From Terebella lapidaria (Eukaryota; Annelida; Polychaeta; Terebellida; Terebellidae), in NCBI GenBank assembly GCA_949152475.1, contig OX424567.1:23709402-23773401 (forward strand): a stretch of 64,000 nt of DNA. The letters run 5' to 3'. Below are positions 47,668 through 60,879 of this stretch, one piece after another; position 1 is the first letter of the stretch, and each line of letters begins with the position of its first letter. A program made the translations under genes and the position numbers. The notes under the pieces were generated by a model, which saw only the letters and a program-made list of their open reading frames with translations, was not told the origin of the DNA and made no database searches.

Positions 47668-48504
47668 TTACATCGTTTGGACTGCATTCCCGCCGTTTTC
47701 CACTCGTCCCTCGTCATCACTGGGGGTCCGGACTGGGGTCACATCGTCCGGATTGGGTATCCAGGCGTCGGTTTCAGGGGTAAACCAGCACCTTTTTATA
47801 TTGTCAATGGTCCCGGGCTCCAGAATATCCATCGCCACCCTTTCTAGCCGATGGCTCACCGGTCGTGGGGGGCTCCGGTCTTCAGGCAGGGACTCCTCGG
47901 TCGGCTCTGCAGTCGTCCTCGGGTCCTCCTGGCGGCGCACCTCCCAGATCTGGAATATCCCGACTCCATCTCCGCAATAGTGATCTTCCATCAAGGGCTC
48001 AACAGGGACCTCCAATACGATGTTGACTTGAGGTCCTCCGGGGCTCCATCCTTCTCCGCTGATCGGTGGAAGCAGATCCTCGTCAGAGAGGTCCTCCAGG
48101 GGTAGGGGACACTCCTCCTGAGTCGGACAGGCCTCCTCTTCTCCTTCGGGTCTTGTGGTGTGGCGAGGGGCGGGACAATCCGGTCTCCGGCACTGTCGGC
48201 ATCTGGACATCCCGTCTGCATTCCCGTGTTGTACTCCCGGTCGGACCTCACACCTGAAGGCGTAGCTGGCGATGCGAGCTGCCCATCTAGCGATCATTCC
48301 TTCCGCATCCCGAAAGTTCAGTAGCCACTTGAGAGAGGCGTGGTCGGTTCGTAGTAAGAACGCTCTCCCCCACAAGAAATGTCTGAAATGGTGTATCATA
48401 CTGACGACGGCCAGGAGCTCCCGCTTGGTGGTGCAGTAATTCCGCTGGGTGTCCCTCAGGGTTCTGGAAGCATAGGCGATCACCCGCTCTCGTCCGTCCT
48501 GCAC
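47668..48504 (-). pseudogene. Gypsy RNase H C-terminal part and integrase stub
   Basis: Continues pol in another frame. The RNase H part includes VIAYASRTL, NYCTTKRELLAVV and FLLRTDHASLKWL, then the GNADGMSRC connection. A long acidic, Pro-rich linker follows. Only HRLERVAMDIL (about 47,822-47,860) resembles the opening of an integrase core. The DDE residues and C-terminal domain are absent and the frame runs into the motif cluster, so integrase was deleted. Confidence 0.8.
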
Positions 48505-50822
48505 TTGGGACAGACGCCTCCCACTCCGTAGCCGCTAGCATCAGTATCTAAAATAAATTCTTGGTCCATGTCAGGGTACACCAGCAGGGGGTGCTCGGTC
48601 AGGGGTTGACGCAGCGTATCGAACGCCTGCTGATGAGCCTCGCTCCAATGGTAATTGACCTCCTTCTTTAACAGGTGGTTGAGGGGTCCCGCTCGGGTGG
48701 CAAAGTCAGGGATGAATCTGCGGTAGTACCCCACGAACCCAAGGAAGCTCCTTAGTTCTGTCAAGGTGGTCGGAGGAACCATTTTCGTTACAGCTTCGAC
48801 CTTGGCAGGGTCGCACTGGATGCCTCGGTCGGACACGACATGGCCCAGGAAGTTGACCTGTTGTCGAAACAGCTCACAATTGGCGGGTTTCAGCTTCAGC
48901 CCGGCAGCCTGCAGTCTCCGGAACACGTCCTCGAGGTTGTCCACAGCTTCTTGGAAAGTCTTTCCAAGACAGACGACATCGTCCAAATAAATTAGACAAC
49001 GCTTCCATTGGAGTCCCCTCAGTGCCAGCTCCATTAGACGTTCAAAAGTAGCCGGGGCCGTCGCCAATCCAAACGGCATCACTTTAAATTGATAGAGTCC
49101 ACTACGGGTAGTGAACGCCGTCTTCTCCTTGTCCCTGTCGTCCATCTCGACCTGCCAGTAACCACTAGCCAAGTCTAGCATCGAAAAATATCGTCCTCCT
49201 GACAAGGTATCAAAACTCTCGTCGACTCGAGGCAGGGGGTACGCATCCTTCCGGGTGACATCATTTAGACGGCGGTAGTCGACGCAAAATCTCAGTGCAC
49301 CATCCTTCTTTTTCACTAGCACGATGGGAGATGGGACCCATCTGGTCCCATAAAGACCTGCTGGTGGCGTTGAAGGAGATCGCTGACGACCTCCACCTCC
49401 TTTTCCGTCAAGTCCGGATGCATTCCCTCCAGGAGCGGTTCTAAATGCTCCGGCACTCTGGTGTCTATGCGACGATTCTGCGTGCATGGCGCGCACTCTG
49501 GTTTCGGGCTGCTCAGGCGTCCGGTTCCGCCACTTGGTGGAGTTTGATGTGAGGGGCTCATGCTCCCTCCCGCTCTCCTCCCGGTACCACTGTTCCCTTT
49601 TAGGTTCATTCTGGGTTGTTTTCCCTCCATCGGGACGAAATCCCAGGTCGATCACGGCCTCTATTCCGTGAAGCTCGGCTAGGATGGTCCCCATCAGCAC
49701 AGTGCAAGCTCCAGCGCCGGCGTTCAGAAGTACCACCGGTACCAGGCATCCTCGGGGTCGTACCAGGGCTCGTCCCACTACGAGGGGGTCGTCCTCCAAC
49801 GGCTCTCTTGCGGACTGCACGAGGCCGGCCTTCGGAACTCCTCCCTCACTTCCTGTCAGCTTGAGGTCCACCATCATCTCTGAAAAGGGTGGCAAGACGA
49901 CCGTCTCCTCCGTCACCAGTGTGTAGACGGCGTCCTCGTGGCCTGAGCTCATCACTACGGTAGTGTCGCCCACCTGCCACTCGCCCTTACGCAGATCCAG
50001 CTGTCCCCCAATCTGTTGAAGTACATCGAGCCCCAACACTCCCGGGATCCCTAGTTTGGCTACCAGTACGTCTGCCGACACGAGTCGTGTGCCCAGTAGA
50101 AGTTGAACTGTCATCTCTCCTTGAACCTGTAAGTAGTCTCCGGTTGCTGCCCGTAACCTTATTCTCGTCTGCCTTATCATTGCTTTATGTTCGTCATCCA
50201 TTTGGTCGAAGAGACACTCGTCCAGAACGGTGGAAGAGGCACCCGTGTCCACCAACATACGAGTCGCCTTCCCCATAACGTGGCACGCCGCATACCACGC
50301 CAATGTGCCTCGGGCACCGGCTGACAGCGACACCACCTGGCCATTTCTGTCAATCTTAAGAGAGCTGCCACTCTCCTCAGGGACGCCGCCCTGGATAAGT
50401 ACTGAGTCGTCCACCCACAGTGATGCACCACCCTGGTCCTCTCTGTCAGTCTTAAGGGAATCACTCCCCTCGGAACCGCCGCTCCGGATAAGTAATGAGT
50501 CGTCCACCAGCAATAGCTGCTGCGCTGGCCCCTTGGTCATTCCGCTCCACCGGCCCTCCGTCTCCTCTTTCACGGCCGCTTGTGGTTCAGTTGCATGGGG
50601 GGGTCCCTGCTGTTTCGCAGCCTCCAGCCTCAAGGTTGTAACCTGTTGGTTCTCCTTGCTGCTAGCAGAAACCTCGTTGATGTCTCCGTGGGTCCCCAGA
50701 CGCTCCACGGCTCCATCAGTCTGCATTTCGTTGATGTCTCCGCGGGTCATTAGACGCTCCGCGGCTCCATCAGTTTGCTGTACATTGGCACTCCCGTCTG
50801 TGTTGACAGGCTTGCCCTCCAA
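48480..50822 (-). pseudogene. Gypsy pol: protease and reverse transcriptase (damaged)
   Basis: A 780-codon frame. Protease: LVDTGASS at residues 190-197, with IPGVLGLDVL as the flap-side Gly motif. Reverse transcriptase: SPIVLVKKKDG (~498-508), CVDYRRLND, FSMLDLASGYWQ, MPFGLATAPATF and the catalytic YLDD (612-615). Connection/RNase H begins with ILDTDASGYG (~757-766) and then shifts frame near residue 770. Just before RT the reading frame is wrong for about 90 codons: the overlapping frame at 49,316-49,630 reads the expected pro-RT linker (LTEKEVEVVSDLLQRHQQVF). Some tens of expected codons are missing between that linker and RT. Not functional as it stands. Confidence 0.85.
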
Positions 50823-52249
50823 ATAGTCGAGAATTCGATCCTCGAGCTCCTCCTGCGCCCATCCAGTTACTTCGGATGCACACCGGAAAAACCTATTAAA
50901 AATCTGTGAAACTAAAAATTCCCCCCTGGCAATGTGTTCTTCACGTCTTCGTCAAGCTTCTCGCCTGTGAAGCCGTGCACACACCTGCCAATGGCCCATA
51001 CGGTTGGGGGCTGGTATGAGCCCTACTGGTTTTCCGACTCCTCGTCTGTCAAACTGTTCCGCTCACCAATCTCCTCGATTAGTCGACTCAAGCGCTCCTC
51101 CTTGGTCCGAGGTGGCGGCCGATCTGGACACTGGTACTTCCGATGACCCGGCTTCCCACAGTACCAACAGTCATCTGGTCCCGGCCTAGCGCTTGGTCCC
51201 TTGTTCTCAGCAGTGGCGGCCCTCGGCTTGATGGATAGCACCTGCTCACACAGCTCGATTAGTCGATCCAGCTTCCTGTCTTGGCTCTCAAAGAGCCCCT
51301 TGAAGTAGGGAAGTCTGGGTAGACCCGCTACGTTCGGCTGGTTGCTCTGCTGCCCACTGGTGGTAATCTCGCCTCCCTGCTGGTTCTTTAATAGCTGTAG
51401 GACCCGTCCTAGAGCTGGCTCGGAGTCCTCCGACTCTATGGACATCACCGGCTTCCCAGGCTTGGGTTTGACACATTCGTACTGGGTCACGAACGCTATG
51501 GCCTCCTCCATGGTCTTCATCTTCCTCATGAGCGCCATCACCTTCATGTCCCCATCTGGATGGCCCTTCCAGAAGTGGTCTAAGGCGATAGCCTCCTGAG
51601 CTGCGGAGTTCAGATCCGGATAACCACGGCCGGCCAGTCGCTGCAACTCATAGCCGTACTGCTGGGGTGTCTCTGCCTTCCTGCGGGTTCTTTGTCCCAA
51701 GGTCGCCTTGTAGGACTCCTCCTGACAGTCAGGGTCGAATCGTTGGGTCAGCTTGTCGGTCAGAACGTCGATGTCCCTCCGGTCTGCAGGACTCAGGCTG
51801 GTCAGCATTCGTCGCGCCTCTCCTGTCAAGCTCCCGGCTAAGTAGACGCCCTGTTCCCGCTTGCTCCATCCATTGACCTCTGCGATGACGTCAAAGTGGG
51901 CCCGGTACACCGGCCACTCTATGGAAGTCCCATCGAACTTGTCAGGGGTCAGCATCTTCCGGTTCCTTCTGCCGTTCTGATTCCAGGCTGTGCTGTCCTC
52001 GGACGACGAGTCCTCCTGCCTCCGTCTCGGCCTAGGGCGTCGTCGGTGCAGCGGCGGTCCCCGCCTCGGTGGTCTCCTCCCCCGTCCTGGGTAACCATGA
52101 CTGCTGTCGGTCCCTCCATCAGATGAAGGCCCCTCATCGCCCGATGATGAGAAAGGGTGTTGTCTCCGGCCTCCCTGGGTGACTGAAATAGAAGCTGGAT
52201 TTCTCCAGGAGGCTGGCTGTCTCGGTTGTCGACTGGGTGAAGACCTCTC

Positions 52250-52800
52250 TCTTCCGCGAACGCTGTCTTCCGCGAACCTTCCGCGAACACTGTCTTCCGC
52301 GAACCTTCCGCGAACAGACTCTTCCGCCAACAGCTCCCGAAGAAGTTCTTCCGCGAACAGGCCTCTTCCGCGAACGCCGTCTTCGCGAGTCTTCCGCGAA
52401 CGGGCTCGTCCGCCAAGATGTCTCGGAGACGTCCCTCCACAAAAGATGTACGTCCGCGAACGCCATCTTCCGCGAGTTTTCCGCGAACCGGCTCATCCGC
52501 GAATGGTCTTCCCCGTCTATTCTGAAAAACTGGAAAGGAAGATTGGTCGCCTGGATCACTCCTTTCGTCGAGCCGCCGTCTGGGTGAAGACTCCTCTCTT
52601 CCGCGAACACTCTCTTCCGCGAGTCGTCCTCGTCCGCGAACGTAGTCGTCCGCGAAGGGCCCTCCCCGGTCACAAGCGTCCTCGTCACCAAAGACTCCCC
52701 CTCGCCCACGAGCCCGTTCATCCACGAAGGATCCCCGGCTGCAAGCGTCCCTGTCGCCGAAGAATGCCTCTCGTCCGCGAATGTTCTCTTCCGCGAAAAG
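52250..52800. repeat. CTTCCGCGAACG motif tract in gag, distal
   Basis: Many irregularly spaced units with variants (CGTCCGCGAACG, CTTCCGCGAGTC), densest at 52,250-52,520 and 52,590-52,660. Read in two different frames along gag. Confidence 0.85.
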
Positions 52801-53277
52801 TCCTCTCCCTCTCGAGCTGCTCTCTTGGGTCGGAGCCCAAGTAACCCGTCCTCCAGTCACTCCCGTTTGTCGACTCGTCACACCAGACCGCTGCCCTGTT
52901 GCACCAGACTGCTGCTGGGACTGGTCCCAAAGCCGTCTCAATGCTGCATTCTCTGGAGGTGCCACACTTGGACTCTGCTCCGGTAGCTGTAGCCGATCCC
53001 TCCTCGCCCAGATTTCGCCGTCCTCCCCGTCCAGATTGACGTACTCCGGTCCCAGCACTCGTCGGAACTCGGGGCCCCTCCTAACGCTCTCAAGGTAGGT
53101 TGACCTCTCCCTGTCTCGATCGTGCTGCCACCCAGAGTCGTGTCTGAAAAGAAAACGGTTGTCGGGTGTCTGGCTCCGGGGTCTCTGTTGACTCGTCGAC
53201 TGGCCCATGGAAGGTTTCGACCTCCCTGGTTGCTCCTCACTCGTCGAAACGTCCCGTCTACCCCTGGCTGTGAAGCT

Positions 53278-53520
53278 GCTCTTCCGCGAACGGTCGTCTT
53301 CCGCGAACGTTGTCTTCCGCGAACGGTCGTCGGCCTCTTCCGCCAAGGTCGTCTTCCGCCAAGGTCGTCTTCCGCGAACGGTCGTCTTCCGCGAACGTCT
53401 TCCGCGAACGGTCGTCTTCCGCGAACGTCTTCCGTGAACGGTCGTCTCCCTCTTCCGCAAAGGTCGGCTTCCGCGAACCGCTGTCTTCCTCGTCCGCAAG
53501 TGAGGCCGTCCGCGAAGAGT
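53278..53520. repeat. CTTCCGCGAACG motif tract in gag, proximal
   Basis: About twelve units alternating with GTCGT spacers, just downstream of the gag start. Confidence 0.85.
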
Positions 53521-53619
53521 CTTCCTCTTCACCTCCTGTATTCCCTGGGGCAGTTTCGTCGTTTTCGCCGGACATGAGTGATGCTGAGGTTCGTTCCCTG
53601 GCAGTAGACCCTCGGGGAT

Positions 53620-53636
53620 CCTGGTCACGTGCGCCA
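53620..53636 (-). other. Primer-binding site candidate
   Basis: TGGCGCACGTGACCAGG on the minus strand, three bases after the 5' LTR. The leading TGG complements a tRNA CCA end. The tRNA species was not identified. Confidence 0.5.
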
Positions 53637-53639
53637 AGT

Positions 53640-54534
53640 TGTGACGTTTGGTAATGACTTGTTTTCGGTGTGGCCCAAAAAACCTGGTTTCTCTGATCGT
53701 ATAGACTTTATGTAACTCCCGCTCGTTGTGATTCGAGAGCCGTCACTAAATTGGTGTCCCCCAACGCTGGTGTATCATCACTCCGTAGCTTACCGGCTTC
53801 ACTTAGGCAAGAAGCAACTCAGATGTAAATAAATTGAAGATTTATATACATCAAATCAACTTACAATTGTATGGCTGGTCACCCACGTGACGTACAGATA
53901 TGAAGTTCAGACATGGAGCACTGTATGATCACATTTCAAAAATAAATAGTGCACGAGGGCACAACTAAAAAGAGTTCTTAGCCGGCGGCGTCTCTCTGTC
54001 CCTTCCCGTTGAAGTTTCCCGTCCCGTTTAGTCGAATGGTTTCTCCAGGTAGTCGGTCTAATCCCGGTTGACTCTAAGGCCCTGAAGAAGGAGTCGTCCG
54101 CACGGAGTTCATCGAGTCCCTTGGCTGTGGCGGTGACGATCTCCCCACGGTCGATGTCGCTGTTGCAGTGCTCTCAGAGCGGCCGTCCGCTCTCCCTTAT
54201 ATAGCCAGGGTGGCTGCGCGCGCATCTTCGTCCGCGAACGTATCTTCCGCACTCTTCTCCACGTGGTGAAGACTGCGTCCGCGAACGGTTCTTCCGCGAA
54301 GGCTCCTCTTCCGCGAACGGTGCTTCCGCGACTGATGCTTCCGCTGATGATGCTTCCGCAATCGTGCTTCCGCGAACGGTTCTTCCGCTAACGATGCTTC
54401 CGCTGATGATGCTTCCGCAATCGTGCTTCCGCGAACGGTTCTTCCGCGAACGGTGTCTTCGCAAGTGGACTTTGTAGATCACGTGACCGTTCCTAACGAA
54501 CGTTTCAGCGCGGCAGTTGCATGGTTTTGTTACA
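53640..54534 (-). repeat. 5' LTR
   Basis: 895 bp, about eight differences from the other LTR. TATA box at 54,197-54,204 on the minus strand with the upstream motif cluster (54,233-54,462). Confidence 0.95.
54197..54204 (-). promoter_or_regulatory. TATA box, 5' LTR
   Basis: CTATATAA on the minus strand, the presumed start of the genomic transcript about 25-30 bp further along that strand. Confidence 0.65.
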
Positions 54535-55523
54535 TCTATATTAATGATGGATATAGGAGTACACTTATATCATAAATGTACCTATTTAGCCAACTTGTAA
54601 GCTTAGCTATAATAACCATACGACCGATGTCCAACAAGAATTGAAGTGAGACACATGATAATAGGACGTATAAAGGCCGGAATCTATTGCCTGTGCTCGG
54701 GACACTGTCAGCATTCGTTGCGTGTGCCAATATTTCTGAAATAACAAATACTCTGCAATTTTTTAATCACCATAGTTAGTATCCACATTGATCATTGTGT
54801 TTGTTAATAATCACATCGCGAATTCAAAGCTGTAGCCTCGAAGTCAAATGACAATTGTCAGTATGAGAAGCACGGTCAATTCTAAATACATGTATAAACA
54901 GCACTTGCTGAATAGGAACTGGAAAACTAGGAACTTCCACACACAGCCTCGGCATTGAATTTACAATCGCAATAACTACACTCCCTGGATTTTCATCACA
55001 CATCCAGACTTGACGCTCAAGATTTACAACCATCACTACACACTACTGTAGTGGGTGCGTGAGGCAATTTCTCATGTTGATGTGGTAATGCTGGTGATTT
55101 ACCGATACCCAATGTGGGGATCAAGAATGTCATAACAAGTTGGTTATGTTAGTCATCGCAGTACTGTGCAAGTGAAGCAATCCAAGAGATACACTGTCTG
55201 CCCCGGATGACGCCTATGTAGCTTTGGCTGTGAATATTTTGTCGGGCTTTAGTTTTATTCCAATATTGTTTGTTTGGGTTTCCTTTTTTTCATCAAAATT
55301 TTGTTATATTGACGGCGATGGGTTGATGTGTTGATATATGAGATATGTTAGCTATATCTAAAGTCTCATTTGATACATGTACTTGTATATCACTATTGTG
55401 AGGATGAGTCATTCAGAATATGTGTGGGATAATGCACTGATACGGTACACGTGATAGAGGTGTTGCCGAGAACTGATTGTGATCGAGTGTCGTCAATGTT
55501 TTATATCCCATAAATCCCGAGAT

Positions 55524-55556
55524 CATGATCATAATATTATTAATATTATGATCATG
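55524..55556. repeat. Perfect 15-bp palindrome, 3-bp loop
   Basis: CATGATCATAATATT and its exact reverse complement around ATT. The other block R copies lack the full structure. Confidence 0.9.
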
Positions 55557-56745
55557 TAATATTATTAGTGATAGGTAATATTATTAGTGATATCGACAGC
55601 GAAAACCCTCTGGGTTTCTATTCTAACTCATGACCTACAATGATCGTTAAATACATTAGGTTCATGCATCGTTCATCGGATCATTCTGGTGCTTAATTGT
55701 GGAATGCATAATCAAAACAAACAGGGCAAAATATTATATTTGAGCCTATAAACATTATCCATCAAACCTAGGCGTTTCCAATATGAGAAAAAAAAACCTC
55801 TGCACCCGTTGAGAAAGTCCTTCAGTGCAACAGAAATCAAGGAACTAGATCGATGTTCATGGCTGTGTGAGTCTGGCATCACCAACTTCCCGTTTTCCTA
55901 TATGACCTTAAACAACGGATATCCTCGACATTGCCGCCAGTGACACGAATCTTTTCAGGTGCTGTTTCCCAAGTCAATCTAAGGAAATTAAAGACCGTGA
56001 ATAACATTAATATAATATTATATCAAATGTATAATTATATCATTCAAGTCTCATCAACTTATGCATCACGGTTTAAACAACGTACCGTGTTATTCATAGA
56101 TTATATCCATGTACATGAATACTCGCAAGCAGTGATGGAAATCAGAAATGCAACTTACTTTACTATACGCTGAACACATTTGTTGATGACAAAATATACT
56201 TGTATTGTAACATTGTTCTAATATGAGCTCACTGTTTTTGTAAATTTCCAGAAAATACACCAAGAACTAAGACAAGATTGTTGCAGTGGATAAAAATGTT
56301 TCTAGTTTTCTGGCGGCTGAAACTTACGTGGTCATTCTATTATTATTCACGGAATTATGTTAGGCATACAACTGTATATGTGTGTCACTAATATACATAG
56401 CTTGTATGTATGCGATCAAAATATGCAAGTGTTATTTTTGGTGCTAATGAGTTTCGTGCCACAATCGCGGGGCAATCTCAACAAATCATTAGTATTGTTC
56501 GCAATTGGATGACTCGTTCAGTGGTGACCAATCATTGTACGCCATTCCGCAAGGATCTGGTCACTCCTTCTAAACGCGCCTATAGATTTCTGTATGAAAA
56601 CTTTGAGGTGGTGTGTCTAGACGAATTATGTGACTGTTATACTTTTCATCAATCCAAGGTGATGGAAAGATACACGCGACTGCTTTGTTCCATTCAGTGG
56701 TGACACATATATAACAAATGCTTTCAAATGGCATTGCTGTAGTTC

Positions 56746-59700
56746 ATTCACACACCATCCCAGTGAGTATTCTACCTAAAGTGTATCCTTGTTCGTTGTA
56801 AGATTAGTTCCATAATTTGCCCACTTATCCGAACATGTTTTCCCTATAACACTTTTGTAAATGGTAGTAAAATGGGCAGATCAGAATGCACAGCTACCTT
56901 GATTGGAATATATTAATGAAATTGTGATCGAAAACATATCAACAACGATTTATATCGTAGTAACTTTGCTATTTCTTCAGAGAAAATAATATAATCATCA
57001 AAATAATTGCAATAAAAGAGCACTCACTATTCTATATATATGGTCAATGATACATTTTAGCAATATCAATTCCACCGTATTTGCTCTTCTGAATCATGTG
57101 TGCATTTCGTATCTGTTCAATGCTGTTTTGTTATGTTATCACCTGCTTGTCCGCTCCTTCAGATAGTATCACTGAATGAGCAATCCTCTTTTTATGCGTA
57201 TCTGTGGTGTGGTACTATGAAAACAGATTGTATTGCATTTTTCACCGTATTCCACAGAATACACATGCCTTTGTAATTCGCAAGGACATTCGATTCTGTT
57301 GTTTGTCAGTCGTCAATAAAACACAAGCCTCAGACATTGGGATTGTATAAGACGTTTTCTTTTCGTCAGGTATTCATGCATCTTAGTTCTGCTAGTAACT
57401 AATTTACATGCCAATCAATATTCTGTTGACTGTAGTATGTGCAAGGAGTGAATGTGTAGCATGAGTATGCATAATGCTGATTGATCAATTTACGATGTTA
57501 GACTGGTGATGGCTGCTAAATCAGAATCTATATTCGTATACGTATCGTATCGCGTATATTCCTCAAAAATGAACTCAACATGCAAAGGTTAAAAGGTGAA
57601 AGGTGGAGCTGGTTAATCAGACACTGACAACACATGGCCGTAGTTCTGAGCAGATCTCCTCTGAAATTGGGATCACGCTACATAAATGTGTTTTTATGAC
57701 ATAAGATCGCGAAGAGATGAAAATCAGCAAGCCCACACCAACTCCACGATTACATTATTGGATACTGTTTTATGCAATTGTATCATTATAACACAAAACC
57801 CATGTGACAGGTAGTTCTCTACCATGTTGTAGAGTTTATTTCAAATGTCATTGCGTTTTCCTTTGAAATGATATTATGCGTTTCAGAGTGAAATGTAAGA
57901 CAACTCGAATTTGCCTCCAACGAAATACAAGACCCTTGTTGCTGGTGCGTCAAAAAATACTTAATGGGTTTTTACTTTGTGGGCTTAGAAATATGTGACT
58001 ATGCATATTTTAAATAGCTTAACAACCACAATTCGGCATTAATCAAATTCTTACTTACTCCCTGAACTGGAAAATCTGGTTGTGACTGGTTTCGCTCTGT
58101 CAAAATGCTAATAAATGTAATGCGAATCTGAAATATAGAATAACAGCCAACACCCTGTCATATAAAGCTACTCTGTGAAAGATCATATGGATTAGATTGG
58201 TTTGCCAGACGGCTCGCCAGATGCCTTTTAGTTAGTAGTGAAACCAGTTATTGTCCCGTCTGGACAGGTTCACTGTCAAAACATTGTTGTTATTGATGTC
58301 ACAACAGCCTCGTATCATACTAAGTGTGCAATTAACTTGATTAAATTGATGTAATCTTCAAACATCGTGTTCCTTCACTTGCTGTGTTTGGATGTTGCAG
58401 ATTTCATATGGCTGAACACATAAATATTTCCTGATATGAAAATATAATATGAAAATATGTGTGACAGGGGTTTACCCCCGACCAGCCGCAGATTGGCAAT
58501 GATCTGGTCATAAGCTGTGTCACTTAGTGTCGGTGATTAGTTTTGTTGTTGTTGCCGTTCGCCATCTTCGTCGTCTTCGAATACACAACATCCATCAACT
58601 TCGTCAGCAATCCATGATCATCAAGCTTGTTCTGATATATTCAGAAGGGTTCTGTTTGTCACTTTCTGGTAAGGTGTTTCAATATTCGTTACAAACTGTT
58701 TATATCTCCTGGCATCGAGTTTAAGCTCATTTTAGGTCTTGGTTATTTATAGGGTTTTCCGCGGTCATTGTGATTCTCGGAACTCGGGCATTTGTTTCAG
58801 TGAATGCACATTACTGAACACGGAATGAACACTACAAACAATTAAATAATTGTAAACAGTACGTAATCAGCTTAACATTCAATTAATGGTGAACCATGAT
58901 AAAATATATAGCCTTGCTTCAACCAATACTGCTGTTACACATGTGCACGTTTTGTATGCAGGTTTGGAACTGGTCACCAATGCTTTGAGTAACCTAATAC
59001 CTCCACGGCACTCATGTTACCAAGGGGTAAGCACGATTTCATGGTCATAAGTTCATACTCTATTTCATATTCATGATCATCTATCCGGTGTAGTCGTTTT
59101 CTTGTAATGTTTACGTTCCATAAATATGACAACAGTGTAAATATCATTGCAGGCTATATTCGTAGATTTCAATAAATCACACATCCGTACCTCCCGCCTG
59201 AGACCAAACGTATCCAAGACGATATATCAAAATCTCTAGTTGATCAGATTGTTTCCGTTCTGGTACTGCCAATGTTGTGATTCAGAAGTTATCAATATAT
59301 TCACCCTCAGATGCCACCAAACAGCGATACAGTCATCACCAGTAATGCGAGGGTGATTATGTGCAAACCTTGACGATTATTGACTAAGATGTTTCCTATC
59401 TATGGTGCTTACTTGTGAGTAATAATTCACCAACAAGTGACTACTTAGTCCAGAGCTAGACGCCCGAGCGTTTGATCAGATATTTGTTCAATTAGTTTCC
59501 AGTTGCTGATTATTTTTACCAGTTCTTTCCTCACGTCGTTGTTTAGTTCTGATTGTTATCTGCGATGTCATTCAGCTTGATTACAATAAATTGACGCAAT
59601 ACCCAAAGTGTATGAATGTTGGATTGAATATTTTTGCACATTTCAGAGAGGAAGGTACAAGATTTGAGCTCAGCATCTACATTGATCCAAAATAATTCCA

Positions 59701-60879
59701 AGTTAATTTTTTAACAGTGTTCTTATACCGATCAAAATTGCCTGGTCTGACAACAAATAATCGTTCTGAATTCTGAGGGCAATTAATTCAGGTTTGTTTG
59801 TACTATTGGCTAGTTCCTGTGATCGAATAGTTGGATGTTAACAGAAACCACCACACATCGTTCTTTTCACAACACAGAGAGATGATTTGCCTTACACGGG
59901 ATCAAGTTTACGACTAAGATGTACAATTCTCCATGGTTTATATATGCATATTATTCTTGACGACCATGCCTATGTGCATTTTCGAGTGCAAATCATGCGA
60001 AACTTTTTGGAATGAGTTAATGATTAAGTTGATAAATGCTACGAATGGTATGTATTGTGTACGTAATAAATTACTATCCATACTGGATGTTGTTGCATGT
60101 CATTCACGTAAAATACACTAATAGCCCCCTGTCCCATCAAAAAATGACAGGTTCGAATGTGATACGGTTTTCAACTATCATTTGTTTGATTCCGTTCTTG
60201 GGAGTTATGGTCACGTGAGGAATAATATTGCCTCGCAGGCTCATGACGTGGGGAATTGCTGGCTAGAATCGCATTTCTGTCAATTTATGTCTCATATCAA
60301 ATTCATTGCCTGGTGAGTATCAAATATATGCTCCCATGCTCAATGTAATATCTTAAATAATGCATATCTTAATAGGATGACTATGTAAAAATTGAATATA
60401 ACTCGAGTTCTTCGTCATGTTGATAAAACAGGAGTATATTTTCAGTCCGAAAGAGTCATAGTAAGCGTGCATAAGCCTTTTGTAGCTGAAGGTTATACAT
60501 CATAACTATCCGAGACATGCTATATGTTTACATGGGTAATCTGATACCATGGTGGGATTAACGACATAAAGAGATACCTGAGGCAGAGAGAGTCCATATG
60601 TTACAGCAATATCACGGAATCACGATAAAATCTTGTCATGTGGATATTCAAGCTCGACCTCATAAGCTCCGTCACGAACGGGGATTTTTCCCGCATACTT
60701 CCGGGAATTGTACCGCAGAATTTTCAACAGATAGAATAGCCTGTAAGTGTATGCCATATTATTCGATATGTGCCATGTTTCGCACGGTGCATTCGCATGT
60801 TATTAGTAACATCAAAATGCGAAAGTTCGTGATGAAGAATCACCAATGAACACCCCACATAAGAACCTCGGTCTCGTGT
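56746..60879. other. Unique non-coding DNA, nothing recognised
   Basis: AT-rich, not part of the duplications as far as I can see. Frames at 58,527-58,724, 59,933-60,121 and 60,598-60,849 are short and without recognised features. An exon with weak coding signal could be missed. Confidence 0.4.

Larger units (their letters stand above)
51023..53575 (-). pseudogene. Gypsy gag (capsid frame open, N-terminal part frameshifted)
   Basis: The likely start is the ATG at 53,575 (MSGENDETAPG). That frame closes at 53,258. The middle section (about 53,240-52,330) is open in another frame (GPEYVNLDGEDGEIW), and the capsid/nucleocapsid section (52,330-51,023) is open again in the first frame. The shifts fall in tracts of CTTCCGCGAACG-type repeats, read as FAEDSVRGR or RSRKTT depending on frame. 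The capsid region carries MLTPDKFDGTSIEWPVY and YGYELQRLAGRGYP. One zinc knuckle, CWYCGKPGHRKYQC, lies near the end. The gag C-terminus is intact, so the capsid could still be made from a downstream start. Confidence 0.8.
45316..54534 (-). mobile_element. Ty3/gypsy-type LTR retrotransposon (9.2 kb), integrase-deleted
   Basis: Two direct 895-bp LTRs (45,316-46,210 and 53,640-54,534), both TGTGACG...TTACA, flanked by the target duplication TCTA (45,312-45,315 and 54,535-54,538). Coding strand is minus. A primer-binding site candidate (TGGCGCACGTGACCAGG) begins three bases after the 5' LTR. The polypurine tract AGAAAGGGTGGAGT (46,224-46,211) abuts the 3' LTR. Order is gag, protease, reverse transcriptase, RNase H, a stub of integrase, then an extra ORF. 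LTRs differ at about eight positions, so the insertion is young. The body is much richer in GC than its surroundings. Confidence 0.95.
43922..56745 (+). repeat. Non-coding block R, copy 3, split by gypsy element
   Basis: Starts with the block's left end. After about 65 bp it skips from the equivalent of 18,030 to 19,259, then runs colinear with 19,259-20,720 (43,990-45,315). It resumes after the retrotransposon with the equivalent of 20,720-22,780 (54,535-56,745). A shorter deletion sits near 44,290. No gene recognised. The frame 56,410-56,703 is the counterpart of 22,511-22,765. Confidence 0.8.
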
